Shown: positions 1 through 7,881 of the stretch, piece after piece
Position numbering within the stretch: position 1 is the stretch's first letter
How the letters are laid out: each line of letters begins with the position of its first letter
NCBI GenBank assembly: GCA_964353935.1
Contig: CAYGXL010000012.1
Location: forward strand, 1 to 35,900
Direction: 5' to 3'
Length of the DNA: 35,900 bases
From: JAOUJD01 sp964353935
Lineage (GTDB): Bacteria > Pseudomonadota > Gammaproteobacteria > Burkholderiales > Burkholderiaceae_F
Program-made: the position numbers and the translations under genes
The notes under the pieces: model-generated
Database searches by the model: none
Told to the model about the DNA's origin: nothing
The model's input: only the letters and a program-made list of their open reading frames with translations

Positions 1-154
1 GAACCTGCGCGACCACATCTGGGTGATCGATCCGCTCGGCAACCTGATGCTGCGCTGGCCCCGCAATCCCGATCCGAAGGGCACGAAAGGCGACATCGCG
101 CGCCTGATGAAGGCCGCCTCGCTGTGGACCCGCGTCGAGCGCGGCAAGGACTGA
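1..154 (+). CDS. C-terminal end of a cytochrome-oxidase-cluster protein (partial)
   Basis: The frame is open from the left edge (first full codon at base 2) and stops with TGA at 152-154, giving about 50 residues. They contain the string WVIDPLGNLMLRWP followed by a lysine- and arginine-rich helix. This resembles the end of the small membrane-anchored, thioredoxin-fold-like protein that often lies between SURF1 and ctaA in betaproteobacterial aa3 oxidase clusters. That family assignment is from memory of the neighbourhood and a short match, so it is tentative. The stop is separated from the ctaA start by a single base, so the two genes are almost certainly in one transcript and probably share a role in oxidase assembly. 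Confidence 0.6.
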   Translation, partial: NLRDHIWVIDPLGNLMLRWPRNPDPKGTKGDIARLMKAASLWTRVERGKD

Positions 155-155
155 C

Positions 156-1223
156 GTGACCGCCGAGGCCTTGCTGCTGCTCGCTCTCAAGGGCGTGCTC
201 GTCGCCGCCGTCCCCCTGGCGTACGTCCGCTACTCGCGCGACCCGCACAAGTTCCGCAAGCTCGCGTGGGTCACGGCGTTCCTCACGCTCGACCTGATCA
301 TGTTCGGCAGCTTCACGCGGCTGACCGACTCCGGGCTCGGCTGCCCGGACTGGCCGGGCTGCTACGGACACTCGAATCCGCTGGCCGCCGGTGAGTCGAT
401 ACGCGCGGCGGAGACGGCGCTGCCGAGCGGGCCGGTCACGATGACCAAGGCGTGGATCGAGATGGCCCACCGCTACTTCGCGATGGGCGTCGGCTTGCTG
501 ATCATCATCCTGGCGGTCCAGTCGTGGACCCGCTGGCGACGCGAAGGCGGACGGTCACCGTGGCTGGCGACCGCCGCGCTTGCCTGGGTGATCGCGCAGG
601 GCGCCTTCGGAGCGCTCACGGTCACGATGAAACTGCAGCCGGTCATCGTCACGATCCACTTGCTCGGAGGCATCGGACTGCTGGCGCTGCTCGTATGGCT
701 GGCGCTGCGCGAGGGCGAGGTCGTGCACGTGCGGGCCTCGGGCTCCGCAGCGCGGCTCGCGGTGCTCGCGCTGGCGGTCGTGCTGCTGCAGGTCGCGCTC
801 GGCGGCTGGGTCAGCACCAACTACGCGGTCATGGCCTGCCCGGACTTTCCGTTGTGCCAGGGGCAATTGGTGCCGACCATGGACTTCGCGCATGCGTTCA
901 CGCTCTGGCGCCCGCTCGGCATGACCGGCGACGGCGAAGCCATTCCCTTCCAGTCGTTGGTCGCGATCCACTGGGTGCATCGGCTGTTTGCGATCGCCGT
1001 GATCCTCGTGCTGGGCGCGCTGCTGTGGCAAATCTGGAGCGCGCCGGGGCTGAAGGGGCCGGCGCGGGCCATCCTCGTGCTCCTGCTGCTGCAATTTGCC
1101 ACCGGGATGTCGAACGTTGTGCTGCAGTGGCCGCTCGCGCTTGCGGTGGCCCACAGCGGCGGCGCCGCCCTGCTGGTGGCCCTGCTGGTCGTTGTCACGT
1201 ACCGGCTTCGCTCGGGCCGGTAA
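156..1223 (+). CDS. ctaA: Heme A synthase (COX15/CtaA family)
   Basis: This 355-residue polytopic inner-membrane protein converts heme O to heme A for aa3-type cytochrome c oxidase. Seen: about eight hydrophobic segments in two homologous halves. Conserved histidines of the heme-binding helices are at H105 (MAHRYF), H168 (TIHLLGG), H272/H275 (HWVHRLF) and H333 (VAHSGG). Each half carries a cysteine pair in a periplasmic loop, C63/C69 (GCPDWPGC) and C228/C234 (CPDFPLC), as expected for this family. The start is GTG at 156, one base after the preceding stop. ctaB follows after 41 bp and supplies its substrate, heme O. Length and motifs are typical, and the identification is secure. Confidence 0.95.
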   Translation: MTAEALLLLALKGVLVAAVPLAYVRYSRDPHKFRKLAWVTAFLTLDLIMFGSFTRLTDSGLGCPDWPGCYGHSNPLAAGESIRAAETALPSGPVTMTKAWIEMAHRYFAMGVGLLIIILAVQSWTRWRREGGRSPWLATAALAWVIAQGAFGALTVTMKLQPVIVTIHLLGGIGLLALLVWLALREGEVVHVRASGSAARLAVLALAVVLLQVALGGWVSTNYAVMACPDFPLCQGQLVPTMDFAHAFTLWRPLGMTGDGEAIPFQSLVAIHWVHRLFAIAVILVLGALLWQIWSAPGLKGPARAILVLLLLQFATGMSNVVLQWPLALAVAHSGGAALLVALLVVVTYRLRSGR

Positions 1224-1264
1224 AATAACTCGTTCTCCCGCAGTCCATTCCCTTCGCCCCGCCC

Positions 1265-2161
1265 ATGCACGAGTTGTCCGCCGCCGAACGAACGCTGAGT
1301 CACATGGCGTCCCAGTACTGGGCGCTGACGAAGCCGCGCGTGACCCAGCTCGCGCTGTTCTGCACGGTGATCGGCATGTTCCTGTCGACGCGGGAACTTC
1401 CGCCGCTCGGCCGGGTGGCGGTCGCGACGCTGGGCGTGTGGCTGCTTGCCGGCGCCGCGTTCGCGGTCAACTCCCTGATCGAGCAGCACATCGACGCGAA
1501 GATGGCTCGAACGCGGATGCGCCCGATGCCGCGCGGCGAACTCTCGGCACTTCAGGCGCTGCTCTTCTCCGGACTGATCGGCGGCATCGGCATGTGGGTG
1601 CTGTATGCATTCGTGAATCCGCTGACGATGTGGCTGACATTCGCGACCTTTGTCGGCTACGCGGTCGTCTACACGGTGCTGCTGAAGCCGTACACGCCGC
1701 AGAACATCGTGATCGGCGGGATGAGCGGGGCGATGCCTCCGGTGCTCGGCTGGGCCGCGATCACCGGGACCGCGCCGGCCGAGGCGTGGCTGCTCGCGCT
1801 GATCATCTTCGTCTGGACGCCGCCGCACTTCTGGGCGCTGGCGCTGTACCGGCTCGACGACTATCGCAAGTCGGGGCTGCCGATGCTGCCCGTGACGCAC
1901 GGCGAGCGGCTCACCCGCCTTCACATCCTCCTCTACACGGTCGTGCTGGTCGCGACCACCGCGCTGCCCTTCGTGATCCAGATGTCCGGGTGGATCTACC
2001 TCGCATCCGCCCTCGCGCTGGGCGCCGTTTTCCTCTGGTACGCATGGCGCCTGTACCGCGCCTACAGCGACCGCCTCGCGCGCAGCACCTTCAACTACTC
2101 GATCGTCTACCTCGCCGCCCTGTTCGCGGCGTTGCTCGTCGATCACTACGTGGCTGGCTGA
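1265..2161 (+). CDS. ctaB: Protoheme IX farnesyltransferase (heme O synthase)
   Basis: A UbiA-superfamily prenyltransferase of 298 residues that attaches a farnesyl group to protoheme to make heme O, the substrate of CtaA. The first aspartate-rich signature appears as N69...D77...RTRMRP (residues about 69-87). A second conserved loop lies near residues 195-210 (YRLDDYRKSGLPMLPV). About eight or nine membrane helices are evident. The start at 1265 is chosen because the family core begins a few residues later with YWALTKPRV; an internal ATG at 1304 is possible. The stop TGA overlaps the ATG of the SCO gene by one base (TGATG), suggesting translational coupling. Called cyoE in gammaproteobacteria; ctaB is used here because of the ctaA linkage. 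Confidence 0.95.
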   Translation: MHELSAAERTLSHMASQYWALTKPRVTQLALFCTVIGMFLSTRELPPLGRVAVATLGVWLLAGAAFAVNSLIEQHIDAKMARTRMRPMPRGELSALQALLFSGLIGGIGMWVLYAFVNPLTMWLTFATFVGYAVVYTVLLKPYTPQNIVIGGMSGAMPPVLGWAAITGTAPAEAWLLALIIFVWTPPHFWALALYRLDDYRKSGLPMLPVTHGERLTRLHILLYTVVLVATTALPFVIQMSGWIYLASALALGAVFLWYAWRLYRAYSDRLARSTFNYSIVYLAALFAALLVDHYVAG

Positions 2162-2751
2162 TGCCGCAGGCCGCCATGCTCGCCCGCCTGCTGCTCATCG
2201 TGCTCGCTGCCCTGCTGGGCGGATGCGATTCGGGCGCGGAGCGCTTCAACAATGTCGACATTACCGGCGCGAACTATGCGCGGGACTTCCGGCTGACCGA
2301 CTTCAACGGCAAGCCGCGGACCCTCGCCGACTTCCGCGGCAAGGTCGTGGTGATGTTCTTCGGCTATACGCAGTGCCCTGACGTCTGTCCGACAACGATG
2401 ACGGACATGGCCGAAGTGAAGAGGCGGCTCGGCCCCGATGGCGAGAAGGTGCAGGTGATCTTCGTGACGCTCGATCCGGATCGCGACACCGCGGAGGTTC
2501 TCTCGCAGTACGTGCCGGGCTTCGATCCGACCTTCCTCGGCCTGCGTGGCACGAGGGACGAGACCGCGGCGATCGCCAAGGACTTCAAGGTCTTCTACCA
2601 GAAGGTGCCTGGCAAGACCGAGACGTCCTACACGATGGACCACACGGCGGGCAGCTACGTGTTCGATACCGAGGGACGGGTGCGGCTGTTCATGCGCCAT
2701 GCCGGCGCGGTCGACCCGATTGTCGCTGACCTCAGGAAGCTGCTGCGCTGA
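2161..2751 (+). CDS. SCO1/SenC-family copper chaperone lipoprotein
   Basis: A 196-residue thioredoxin-fold protein that delivers copper to the CuA site of cytochrome c oxidase subunit II. Seen: an N-terminal hydrophobic segment ending in a lipobox (LLGGC, C22), so the mature protein is likely a periplasm-facing lipoprotein. It has the metal-binding CPDVC motif (C72, C76) and the distal histidine H161 in the string MDHTAGSYVFD. All three copper ligands of the family are therefore present. The start ATG at 2161 overlaps the ctaB stop; an ATG at 2176 would also keep the whole signal peptide. It is the last gene of the oxidase-assembly run and converges on rpoH. Confidence 0.93.
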   Translation: MPQAAMLARLLLIVLAALLGGCDSGAERFNNVDITGANYARDFRLTDFNGKPRTLADFRGKVVVMFFGYTQCPDVCPTTMTDMAEVKRRLGPDGEKVQVIFVTLDPDRDTAEVLSQYVPGFDPTFLGLRGTRDETAAIAKDFKVFYQKVPGKTETSYTMDHTAGSYVFDTEGRVRLFMRHAGAVDPIVADLRKLLR

Positions 2752-2827
2752 TCGCGGCTGCCTGATCGCACGCTCTTGCGATGGATTGCACGGGCGCAGC
2801 CACGTTCAGCGATGCTCGCAAGACCGC

Positions 2828-2856
2828 AAAAAGACGCCCCGGCTTGTGCCGGGGCG
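2828..2856 (-). terminator. Rho-independent terminator downstream of rpoH
   Basis: A perfect 9-bp G+C-rich stem, 2835-2843 paired with 2848-2856, encloses a 4-nt loop. Read on the minus strand it is followed at once by a short run of T (2833-2828, TCTTTTT in that direction). It lies about 80 nt beyond the rpoH stop. The plus strand lacks a T-run after the hairpin, so it serves rpoH, not the convergent SCO gene. Confidence 0.8.
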
Positions 2857-2860
2857 GAGT

Positions 2861-2902
2861 GTCCGCCTCATCGGAGGAGAGGGGGTAGAAGGAGAGGCGG
2901 AC
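2861..2902 (-). repeat. Long-loop inverted repeat in the rpoH 3' region
   Basis: GTCCGCCTC (2861-2869) pairs perfectly with GAGGCGGAC (2894-2902) across a 24-nt purine-rich loop. It sits between the rpoH stop and the terminator hairpin, so the rpoH transcript would end in two successive stem-loops. Function unknown; it could stabilise the 3' end. Confidence 0.5.
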
Positions 2903-2936
2903 CGTGTTCGAACGGACCGGGAAGGTAGGGCTCGGC

Positions 2937-3875
2937 CTAGGTGTATTCGGCCAGCGAGCCACGCATCTTCTGCAATGCTTTTGCTTCTATCTGGCGGATT
3001 CGTTCCGCTGACACTCCAAACTCCGCCGCAAGGTCGTGCAAGGTCGCGGTGCCGACGCGGCCGTCGCTGTCCTCGTTCAGCCAGCGCGCTTCGATGATGC
3101 GGCGGCTGCGCGGGTCGAGTCGCTCCAGCGCCTCGCGGACCCCTTCGGTCTGCATGACGTCGTACTGGTGGCGCTGCAACACCTGCGTCGGTTCCGAGTC
3201 CGCATCGGCCAGGTAATCGATCGGGGCGAACTCCTCTTCGCCGTCATCGACTCGACCCTCGAGAGCAACATCGCCGCCCGAGAGCCGCGTCTCCATTTCC
3301 GCCACTTCCTCGGGCTTGACGTTCAGTTGCCGCGCGACGCCCTCGATCTGGTCCGGCGACATCGTGCCGAGCCCCTTTTTCATGCTGCGCAGGTTGAAAA
3401 AGAGCTTGCGCTGAGCCTTGGTGGTGGCCACCTTCACCAGCCGCCAGTTCTTCAGGATGTACTCGTGGATCTCGGCCTTGATCCAGTGCAGCGCGAACGA
3501 AACCAGGCGCACCCCTCGCTCGGGGTCGAAGCGCTTCACCGCCTTCATCAGGCCGATGTTGCCTTCCTGGATCAGGTCTGCGTGGGGCAGGCCATAGCCA
3601 AGGTAGTTGCGGGCAACGGCAACCACCAGGCGCAGGTGCGACATGACCAGGCGACCGGCGGCGTCCAGGTCATCGCTCTCGCGGTAGGTCCGCGCCAGGC
3701 GCAATTCCTCCTCCGGGGTCAACAGCGGCACCCGATTGACGGCCTGGATGTAGGCGTCAATGCTGCCGACGTTGCCCGGGAGCAGCGCCAACGCGTGAGC
3801 ACTGAACGGGACCAGCGCGTTCCGGGAAGAGGTGCTCGCTTTTGCCACGGCCTTTGCCACTCGTTTCATCTCCAT
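2937..3875 (-). CDS. rpoH: RNA polymerase heat-shock sigma factor sigma-32
   Basis: Group 3-like sigma factor that directs RNA polymerase to heat-shock promoters. Seen in 312 residues: region 2 (about 75-145, with GNIGLMKAVKRFDPERGVRLVSF split over residues 105-127), and the RpoH box QRKLFFNLR (155-163) that distinguishes sigma-32 from other sigma factors and is linked to its turnover and core binding. A region 4.2 helix-turn-helix lies near the C-terminus (GVSAERIRQIEAKAL). The longest reading frame starts at 3893, but that codon falls inside the CIRCE operator. I place the start at the ATG at 3875; the ATG at 3869 is equally possible. It follows ftsX on the same strand after about 150 bp, the classical ftsYEX-rpoH order, but has its own control region. 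Confidence 0.95.
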   Translation of the reverse strand: MEMKRVAKAVAKASTSSRNALVPFSAHALALLPGNVGSIDAYIQAVNRVPLLTPEEELRLARTYRESDDLDAAGRLVMSHLRLVVAVARNYLGYGLPHADLIQEGNIGLMKAVKRFDPERGVRLVSFALHWIKAEIHEYILKNWRLVKVATTKAQRKLFFNLRSMKKGLGTMSPDQIEGVARQLNVKPEEVAEMETRLSGGDVALEGRVDDGEEEFAPIDYLADADSEPTQVLQRHQYDVMQTEGVREALERLDPRSRRIIEARWLNEDSDGRVGTATLHDLAAEFGVSAERIRQIEAKALQKMRGSLAEYT

Positions 3876-3886
3876 ATAGAAAAATG

Positions 3887-3913
3887 TTAGCACTCAGAAC
3901 TCCCGAGTGCTAA
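3887..3913 (-). promoter_or_regulatory. CIRCE operator (HrcA binding site) in front of rpoH
   Basis: The sequence reads TTAGCACTC (3887-3895), nine spacer bases, then GAGTGCTAA (3905-3913). This matches the CIRCE consensus in all 18 defined positions with the canonical 9-bp spacer. CIRCE is the operator of the heat-shock repressor HrcA, usually found before groESL and dnaK operons. Here it lies 11 bp upstream of the rpoH ATG at 3875, so HrcA binding would repress sigma-32 synthesis. No hrcA gene is in the window. Confidence 0.93.
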
Positions 3914-3916
3914 ATG

Positions 3917-3946
3917 GTTAGAGGCGAGGAAACCCGGGGAGTTCAA
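3917..3946 (-). promoter_or_regulatory. Candidate sigma-70 promoter of rpoH
   Basis: On the minus strand TTGAAC (3946-3941) and TCTAAC (3922-3917) are separated by 18 bp, each matching 4 of 6 consensus bases. Transcription would begin near 3910, inside CIRCE, which fits repression by HrcA. The elements are weak and the assignment rests mainly on position. Confidence 0.35.
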
Positions 3947-3995
3947 TCCCGAGCAACTCAGTTGGGCATTCGACAGCGAAAGGAGCGGGAAGGGT

Positions 3996-4011
3996 GTGAG
4001 CGCAAGCTCAC
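3996..4011 (-). terminator. Small hairpin just downstream of ftsX
   Basis: GTGAGC (3996-4001) pairs with GCTCAC (4006-4011) around a 4-base loop, 19 bp past the ftsX stop. There is no T-run after it on the minus strand, so it would be a weak terminator at best, and some ftsX transcripts may read into rpoH. Confidence 0.3.
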
Positions 4012-4029
4012 TTTCCTGACGCTTCGATG

Positions 4030-4929
4030 TCAATGGTTCGAAACTGCTGTTCGTGCACCCACAACGCCGACTGCCCAGCCAAGGATCACCGCTCCAGCAA
4101 GGACCGCGAGAAGGTGGATCGGTTCGGGGTCGGGCAGGGTGAAGGGCGCGCCGTACAGCGCGGCGAGGTTGCTTAGTGGCGCCCGCAGCGCGGCGTGCGC
4201 CGCGAAGACGGCGGCGATGGCAAGCACGGACGCGAGCGCCAGCGTCAGCGCGGCGCTGTACGCGAAGGGTCGAACGATGAAACGCGGCGTGGCGCCGACG
4301 AGTTCGAGAACGGCGAGTTCGTCCGCCCGGGTGCCGGCGTGCAGCCGGACCGTTCCAACGAGGATCAGCGTCACCAGCAGGACCACCAGCCCGCCGAAGA
4401 CCGCGACGGCCGTGATGCTCAACCTCGCGAAAGCCTGGACCTTGCGGTACCAATCGAGGTCGCTGCGCATCGAGTCGACGAGGGGCCAGCCCTTCACGGT
4501 GGACGTTACGAGGTCGAGGGACTGCTCAGAGGCAGGCAGCTGCAGTCGCAGGATCAGCACGTCTGGCAGCGGGTTGGCGCCGAGCTCGGCCGGGGTCGTG
4601 ACGAAGCCGGATCGCTTGATCAGTTGTGCGAGGGCGGCGTCCCTGGGCCGGAGCGTGACTTCCGCAACTCCCGGAACGGCCTCGAGACGGCCCTTCAACG
4701 CGTCCACGTCGCGCGGCGTGGCGCGGGTCGATACGAAGACGCTCACCTCGGGCGCGAGCTGGATCTGGGCCAGCGCGGGTCGTGCCGCCCAGAGCACGCT
4801 CGAGATTGCCAGCGGAAGCGCGAGGGCGATCGCGGCAAGGGCGACGCCGAGCAGGAAGGCAAGAGGCCGATCCCGCACCATCGCGACCGCTCGGCCCAGT
4901 GCGTAGCGTTGCGCTGTCAGGGCGCTCAC
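4030..4929 (-). CDS. ftsX: Cell-division ABC transporter permease-like protein FtsX
   Basis: The 299-residue membrane partner of FtsE. In the divisome FtsEX couples cytoplasmic ATP hydrolysis to activation of periplasmic peptidoglycan hydrolases. Seen: TM1 at about residues 23-46, a periplasmic domain of about 120 residues, then three helices at about 170-197, 220-247 and 272-292. This is the usual four-helix FtsX topology. The start is GTG at 4929, overlapping the ftsE stop by 4 bp (GTGA on the minus strand), so translation is likely coupled. It lies between ftsE and rpoH as in many proteobacteria. Confidence 0.92.
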   Translation of the reverse strand: MSALTAQRYALGRAVAMVRDRPLAFLLGVALAAIALALPLAISSVLWAARPALAQIQLAPEVSVFVSTRATPRDVDALKGRLEAVPGVAEVTLRPRDAALAQLIKRSGFVTTPAELGANPLPDVLILRLQLPASEQSLDLVTSTVKGWPLVDSMRSDLDWYRKVQAFARLSITAVAVFGGLVVLLVTLILVGTVRLHAGTRADELAVLELVGATPRFIVRPFAYSAALTLALASVLAIAAVFAAHAALRAPLSNLAALYGAPFTLPDPEPIHLLAVLAGAVILGWAVGVVGARTAVSNH

Positions 4930-5618
4930 CGCAGGACCCGTCCGGACTCGATGCGCAGCACGCGGGCGCGGGCAGGCAGCGGTACGGCTTCACCGTGCGT
5001 TGCCATCATCACCGTGACGCCGGCGACGACGAACTGCTCGAGCAACTGAAGCAGATGCAGCGCGCCCGCATCGTCGAGGTGGGCCGTCGGCTCGTCCGCG
5101 ATCACCAGCGCGGGCCGATTGACGATCGCGCGGGCGAGGGCGACGCGTTGCTGCTCGCCACCCGACAGCGCGTCGGGTCGCGCGCTTCCAAGGGCAGGTT
5201 CGAGAGCGACGCGCGCCAGTGCGGCCCGCGCCCGCTCGCGCGCGTCCGCGTGCGACAGGCCGGCGGCGAGCGCGGGCAGTGCCACGTTCTCGAGCACGCT
5301 CCGATCGTTCAGCAGCATCGGGTTCTGCAGGACGACGCCGAGCGAACGACGCAGGAAGGGAAGCGCGCGCCGGCGCATTCGCGCGATGTCTTCGCCGGCC
5401 ACCATGACCTGTCCGCTCGTCGGGACTTCGAGGCCGCAAACGAGGCGCACGACCGTCGACTTGCCCGCGCCCGACGGGCCCGTGAGCAGCACGAACTCAC
5501 TGCGGTTCAGCGTGAAAGTGGCGTCGGTGAGCGCGGCCCGGTCACCGTCGTAGAGCTTGGTGACTCGGTCGAACGAGACGAGCGGAGGAGGATCGGCAGG
5601 CGAAGTCGCTGGAGTCAT
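4926..5618 (-). CDS. ftsE: Cell-division ATP-binding protein FtsE
   Basis: ABC ATPase that pairs with FtsX at the septum. Seen in order: Walker A GPSGAGKST, the Q-loop region (VVLQNPMLL), signature LSGGEQQRVALARA, Walker B ALVIADEP and the switch histidine in MATHG. All catalytic elements are intact. The ATG at 5618 gives 230 residues, close to the usual 220-230. The frame remains open to an ATG at 5642, which would add eight residues. It sits 51 bp after ftsY and overlaps ftsX by 4 bp. Confidence 0.93.
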   Translation of the reverse strand: MTPATSPADPPPLVSFDRVTKLYDGDRAALTDATFTLNRSEFVLLTGPSGAGKSTVVRLVCGLEVPTSGQVMVAGEDIARMRRRALPFLRRSLGVVLQNPMLLNDRSVLENVALPALAAGLSHADARERARAALARVALEPALGSARPDALSGGEQQRVALARAIVNRPALVIADEPTAHLDDAGALHLLQLLEQFVVAGVTVMMATHGEAVPLPARARVLRIESGRVLR

Positions 5619-5669
5619 CGGGCGCGCGGCAGCGTCGCGCATTGTACGGACGCCGGAGCGCCGGCCACG

Positions 5670-6605
5670 CTACGCGAGGCCGACCAGCGCGTCCGCGAAG
5701 TCGCGCGCGACGAACGGTTGCAGGTCGTCGATCGCTTCGCCGACGCCGATGAACAGGATCGGCAGGGGCTTGTCGCGCCTCGACTCGACGATGGCTGCCA
5801 GCACGCCGCCCTTGGCCGTCCCGTCGAGCTTGGTGACGACGAGCCCGGTCAGGCCGACGGCGTCGTCGAACGCCTTCACCTGCGCCAGCGCGTTCTGGCC
5901 GTTCGTTCCGTCGATGATCAGGAGCACCTCGTGCGGCGCGCCAGGCATCGCCTTGTCCTGCGCGCGTTTCACGCGCTTGAGTTCTTCCATCAGGTGCGAC
6001 TGCGTCGGCAGCCTGCCTGCGGTGTCGGCGATCAGCACGTCGATCCTGCGCGCCTTCGCGGCGGACACCGCGTCGAACACGACGGCGGCCGGGTCGCCTC
6101 CGCTCTGGGCGATCACCTCAACGTTGTTGCGCGCGCCCCAGATCGCGAGTTGCTCGCGCGCGGCCGCACGAAACGTGTCGCCGGCCGCGAGCAGCACGCT
6201 CTTGCCCTGGGTGGCGAACCACTTGGCGAGCTTGCCGATCGATGTCGTCTTGCCTGCTCCGTTGACGCCGGCGACCATCACGACGAGCGGATGGCCCCTG
6301 GTGAAATCGAGGCGGCCTTCGGCCGGTGCCAGCAGCGCGACAAGCTCGTCGCGCAACGCGAGCCGCACCTCGTCCTGCGTCTTCAGGCCGTCGAGTTTGA
6401 TCCGTTGTCGCAGCGAGCCGGTGAGGCGGGCTGAAGTCGTGACGCCGACGTCGGCGCCGATCAGCGCCATCTCGAGTTCCTCGAGGAAGTTCTCGTCGAC
6501 GACACCTCCCGAAAACAGCCCGACGATGTTGACGCGGGTCTTGGTCAGCCCGTCCTTGAGACGGGACAGCCACCCACCTTTGGCGCCGGAAGCGGGGCTT
6601 ATCAT
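5670..6605 (-). CDS. ftsY: Signal recognition particle receptor FtsY
   Basis: SRP-family GTPase that receives ribosome-nascent-chain-SRP complexes at the inner membrane for co-translational insertion. Seen in 311 residues: a helical N domain (about 10-95), then the G domain with G1 GVNGAGKTTS, the DTFRAAAREQL insertion-box region, G3 DTAGR, G4 TKLDGTAKGG and a closing GVGEAIDDLQPF. The long acidic A domain of E. coli FtsY (497 residues) is absent; short forms such as this are common and functional. It is the first gene of ftsY-ftsE-ftsX and is divergent from rsmD. Confidence 0.95.
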   Translation of the reverse strand: MISPASGAKGGWLSRLKDGLTKTRVNIVGLFSGGVVDENFLEELEMALIGADVGVTTSARLTGSLRQRIKLDGLKTQDEVRLALRDELVALLAPAEGRLDFTRGHPLVVMVAGVNGAGKTTSIGKLAKWFATQGKSVLLAAGDTFRAAAREQLAIWGARNNVEVIAQSGGDPAAVVFDAVSAAKARRIDVLIADTAGRLPTQSHLMEELKRVKRAQDKAMPGAPHEVLLIIDGTNGQNALAQVKAFDDAVGLTGLVVTKLDGTAKGGVLAAIVESRRDKPLPILFIGVGEAIDDLQPFVARDFADALVGLA

Positions 6606-6611
6606 CGAACG

Positions 6612-7298
6612 ATGCGGGGGAAGCGAGAGGGAAAACCGGGGGAACCGGGCGGGCCGCGGCGCGAAACGCGAGTGACGCGACCGGGTGAATCCAGTGTATC
6701 AAAGGAAGCGTCACGTACCGACGGGCGGTTTGCCCGCGCTCCAGCGAGTGTCCGGATCATCGGCGGGCAGTGGAAGCGGACCCCGCTCGCTGTCGTCGAT
6801 GCGCCCGGCCTGCGCCCCTCGTCCGACCGCGTGCGTGAGACGGTCTTCAACTGGCTCGCGCACTTCATCCCAGATCCTTCGTCCGTTTCCGGACTGGACC
6901 TGTTCGCCGGTACCGGCGTCCTCGGATTCGAACTGGCCTCCCGCGGCGCGGCGCGCGTCACTCTGGTCGAACGCAACGCCACGCTCGAGGCCCAGCTGCA
7001 GCGCCTGAAGCGCAAGCTCGGCGCCGACATGGTAACGATAGTCCGAGGCGATGCGCTCGCGTTCGCGCGCGGCGCGCCGGAGCAGTCCTTCGACGTCGTT
7101 TTCCTCGACCCGCCGTTCGACTCGGATCTGCTCGAGCCGGCCCTGCAGGCTGCGGCGCGACTGGTCTCGACCGACGGGCTCATCTACGCGGAGAGCGGGG
7201 TGCCGCTGGAAGAGCAAGCCGCTCTCGCACGCGGGCTGCGCATCGTCAGGGCAGGACGGGCCGGGCACGTGCACTTCCACCTGCTTCAGCGGGCATAA
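6612..7298 (+). CDS. rsmD: 16S rRNA (guanine(966)-N2)-methyltransferase RsmD
   Basis: SAM-dependent enzyme that methylates G966 of 16S rRNA in the small subunit. Seen: the entry motif RIIGGQWKRTPL, SAM-binding motif I DLFAGTGVLGFE, an acidic motif II (VERN), and the catalytic motif DPPF. This ATG gives 228 residues with about 46 extra N-terminal residues rich in Arg, Pro and Gly that other RsmD proteins lack. It would also leave only 6 bp to the divergent ftsY start. A downstream start, for example GTG at 6672, is therefore plausible. The next gene, coaD, is a common partner of rsmD. Confidence 0.9.
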   Translation: MRGKREGKPGEPGGPRRETRVTRPGESSVSKEASRTDGRFARAPASVRIIGGQWKRTPLAVVDAPGLRPSSDRVRETVFNWLAHFIPDPSSVSGLDLFAGTGVLGFELASRGAARVTLVERNATLEAQLQRLKRKLGADMVTIVRGDALAFARGAPEQSFDVVFLDPPFDSDLLEPALQAAARLVSTDGLIYAESGVPLEEQAALARGLRIVRAGRAGHVHFHLLQRA

Positions 7299-7337
7299 TC
7301 CGCGCGGCTGCGGGACCCGCTGGCCAGGAGAACATCA

Positions 7338-7844
7338 ATGGTGATTGCGGTCTATCCGGGGACGTTCGACCCGCTGACGCGCGGGCACGAAGACCTCGTG
7401 CGTCGCGCGGCCGGGCTGTTTTCGAAGCTCGTCGTCGGCGTCGCCGACAGTCGTGCGAAGAAGCCTTTCTTCAAGCTGGACGAGCGGATCGCGATCGCGC
7501 GCGAAGTCCTGTCGCACTATCCGAACGTCGAGGTCGCCGGGTTCCGCGGGCTGCTGAAGGACTTCGTGCGCGACCAGAACGCCCGCGTGATCGTTCGCGG
7601 CCTGCGCGCCGTTTCCGATTTCGAGTACGAGTTCCAGATGGCCGGCATGAACCGCTACCTGCTGCCCGACGTCGAGACGATGTTCCTGACGCCGTCGGAC
7701 CAGTACCAGTTCATCTCGGGGACAATCGTGCGCGAGATCGCGCAGCTCGGTGGCGACGTCAGCAAGTTCGTCTTCCCGTCGGTCGAGAAGTGGCTTCACG
7801 CGAAGCTCGCGCAAATGGGATCGAGCGCGCACGAGACCGAGTAG
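7338..7844 (+). CDS. coaD: Phosphopantetheine adenylyltransferase
   Basis: Cytosolic enzyme of coenzyme A synthesis that transfers AMP to 4'-phosphopantetheine. Seen in 168 residues: the nucleotidyltransferase motif TRGH (residues 14-17) after YPGTFDPL, a basic RGLRAVSDFEYE segment, and ISGTIVREIA. All are hallmarks of CoaD. The ribosome-binding site AGGAG lies 7 bp before the ATG. It follows rsmD by 39 bp. Confidence 0.96.
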   Translation: MVIAVYPGTFDPLTRGHEDLVRRAAGLFSKLVVGVADSRAKKPFFKLDERIAIAREVLSHYPNVEVAGFRGLLKDFVRDQNARVIVRGLRAVSDFEYEFQMAGMNRYLLPDVETMFLTPSDQYQFISGTIVREIAQLGGDVSKFVFPSVEKWLHAKLAQMGSSAHETE

Positions 7845-7881
7845 CGTTCCCTTGGGGCACGAACGCGGCCCCGAACCGCGG

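Noticed and set aside
6612..6750. Arg/Pro/Gly-rich N-terminus of rsmD considered as an extra domain
   Set aside because: It has no resemblance to a known domain, leaves almost no space for the divergent promoters, and is more simply explained by a later start codon.
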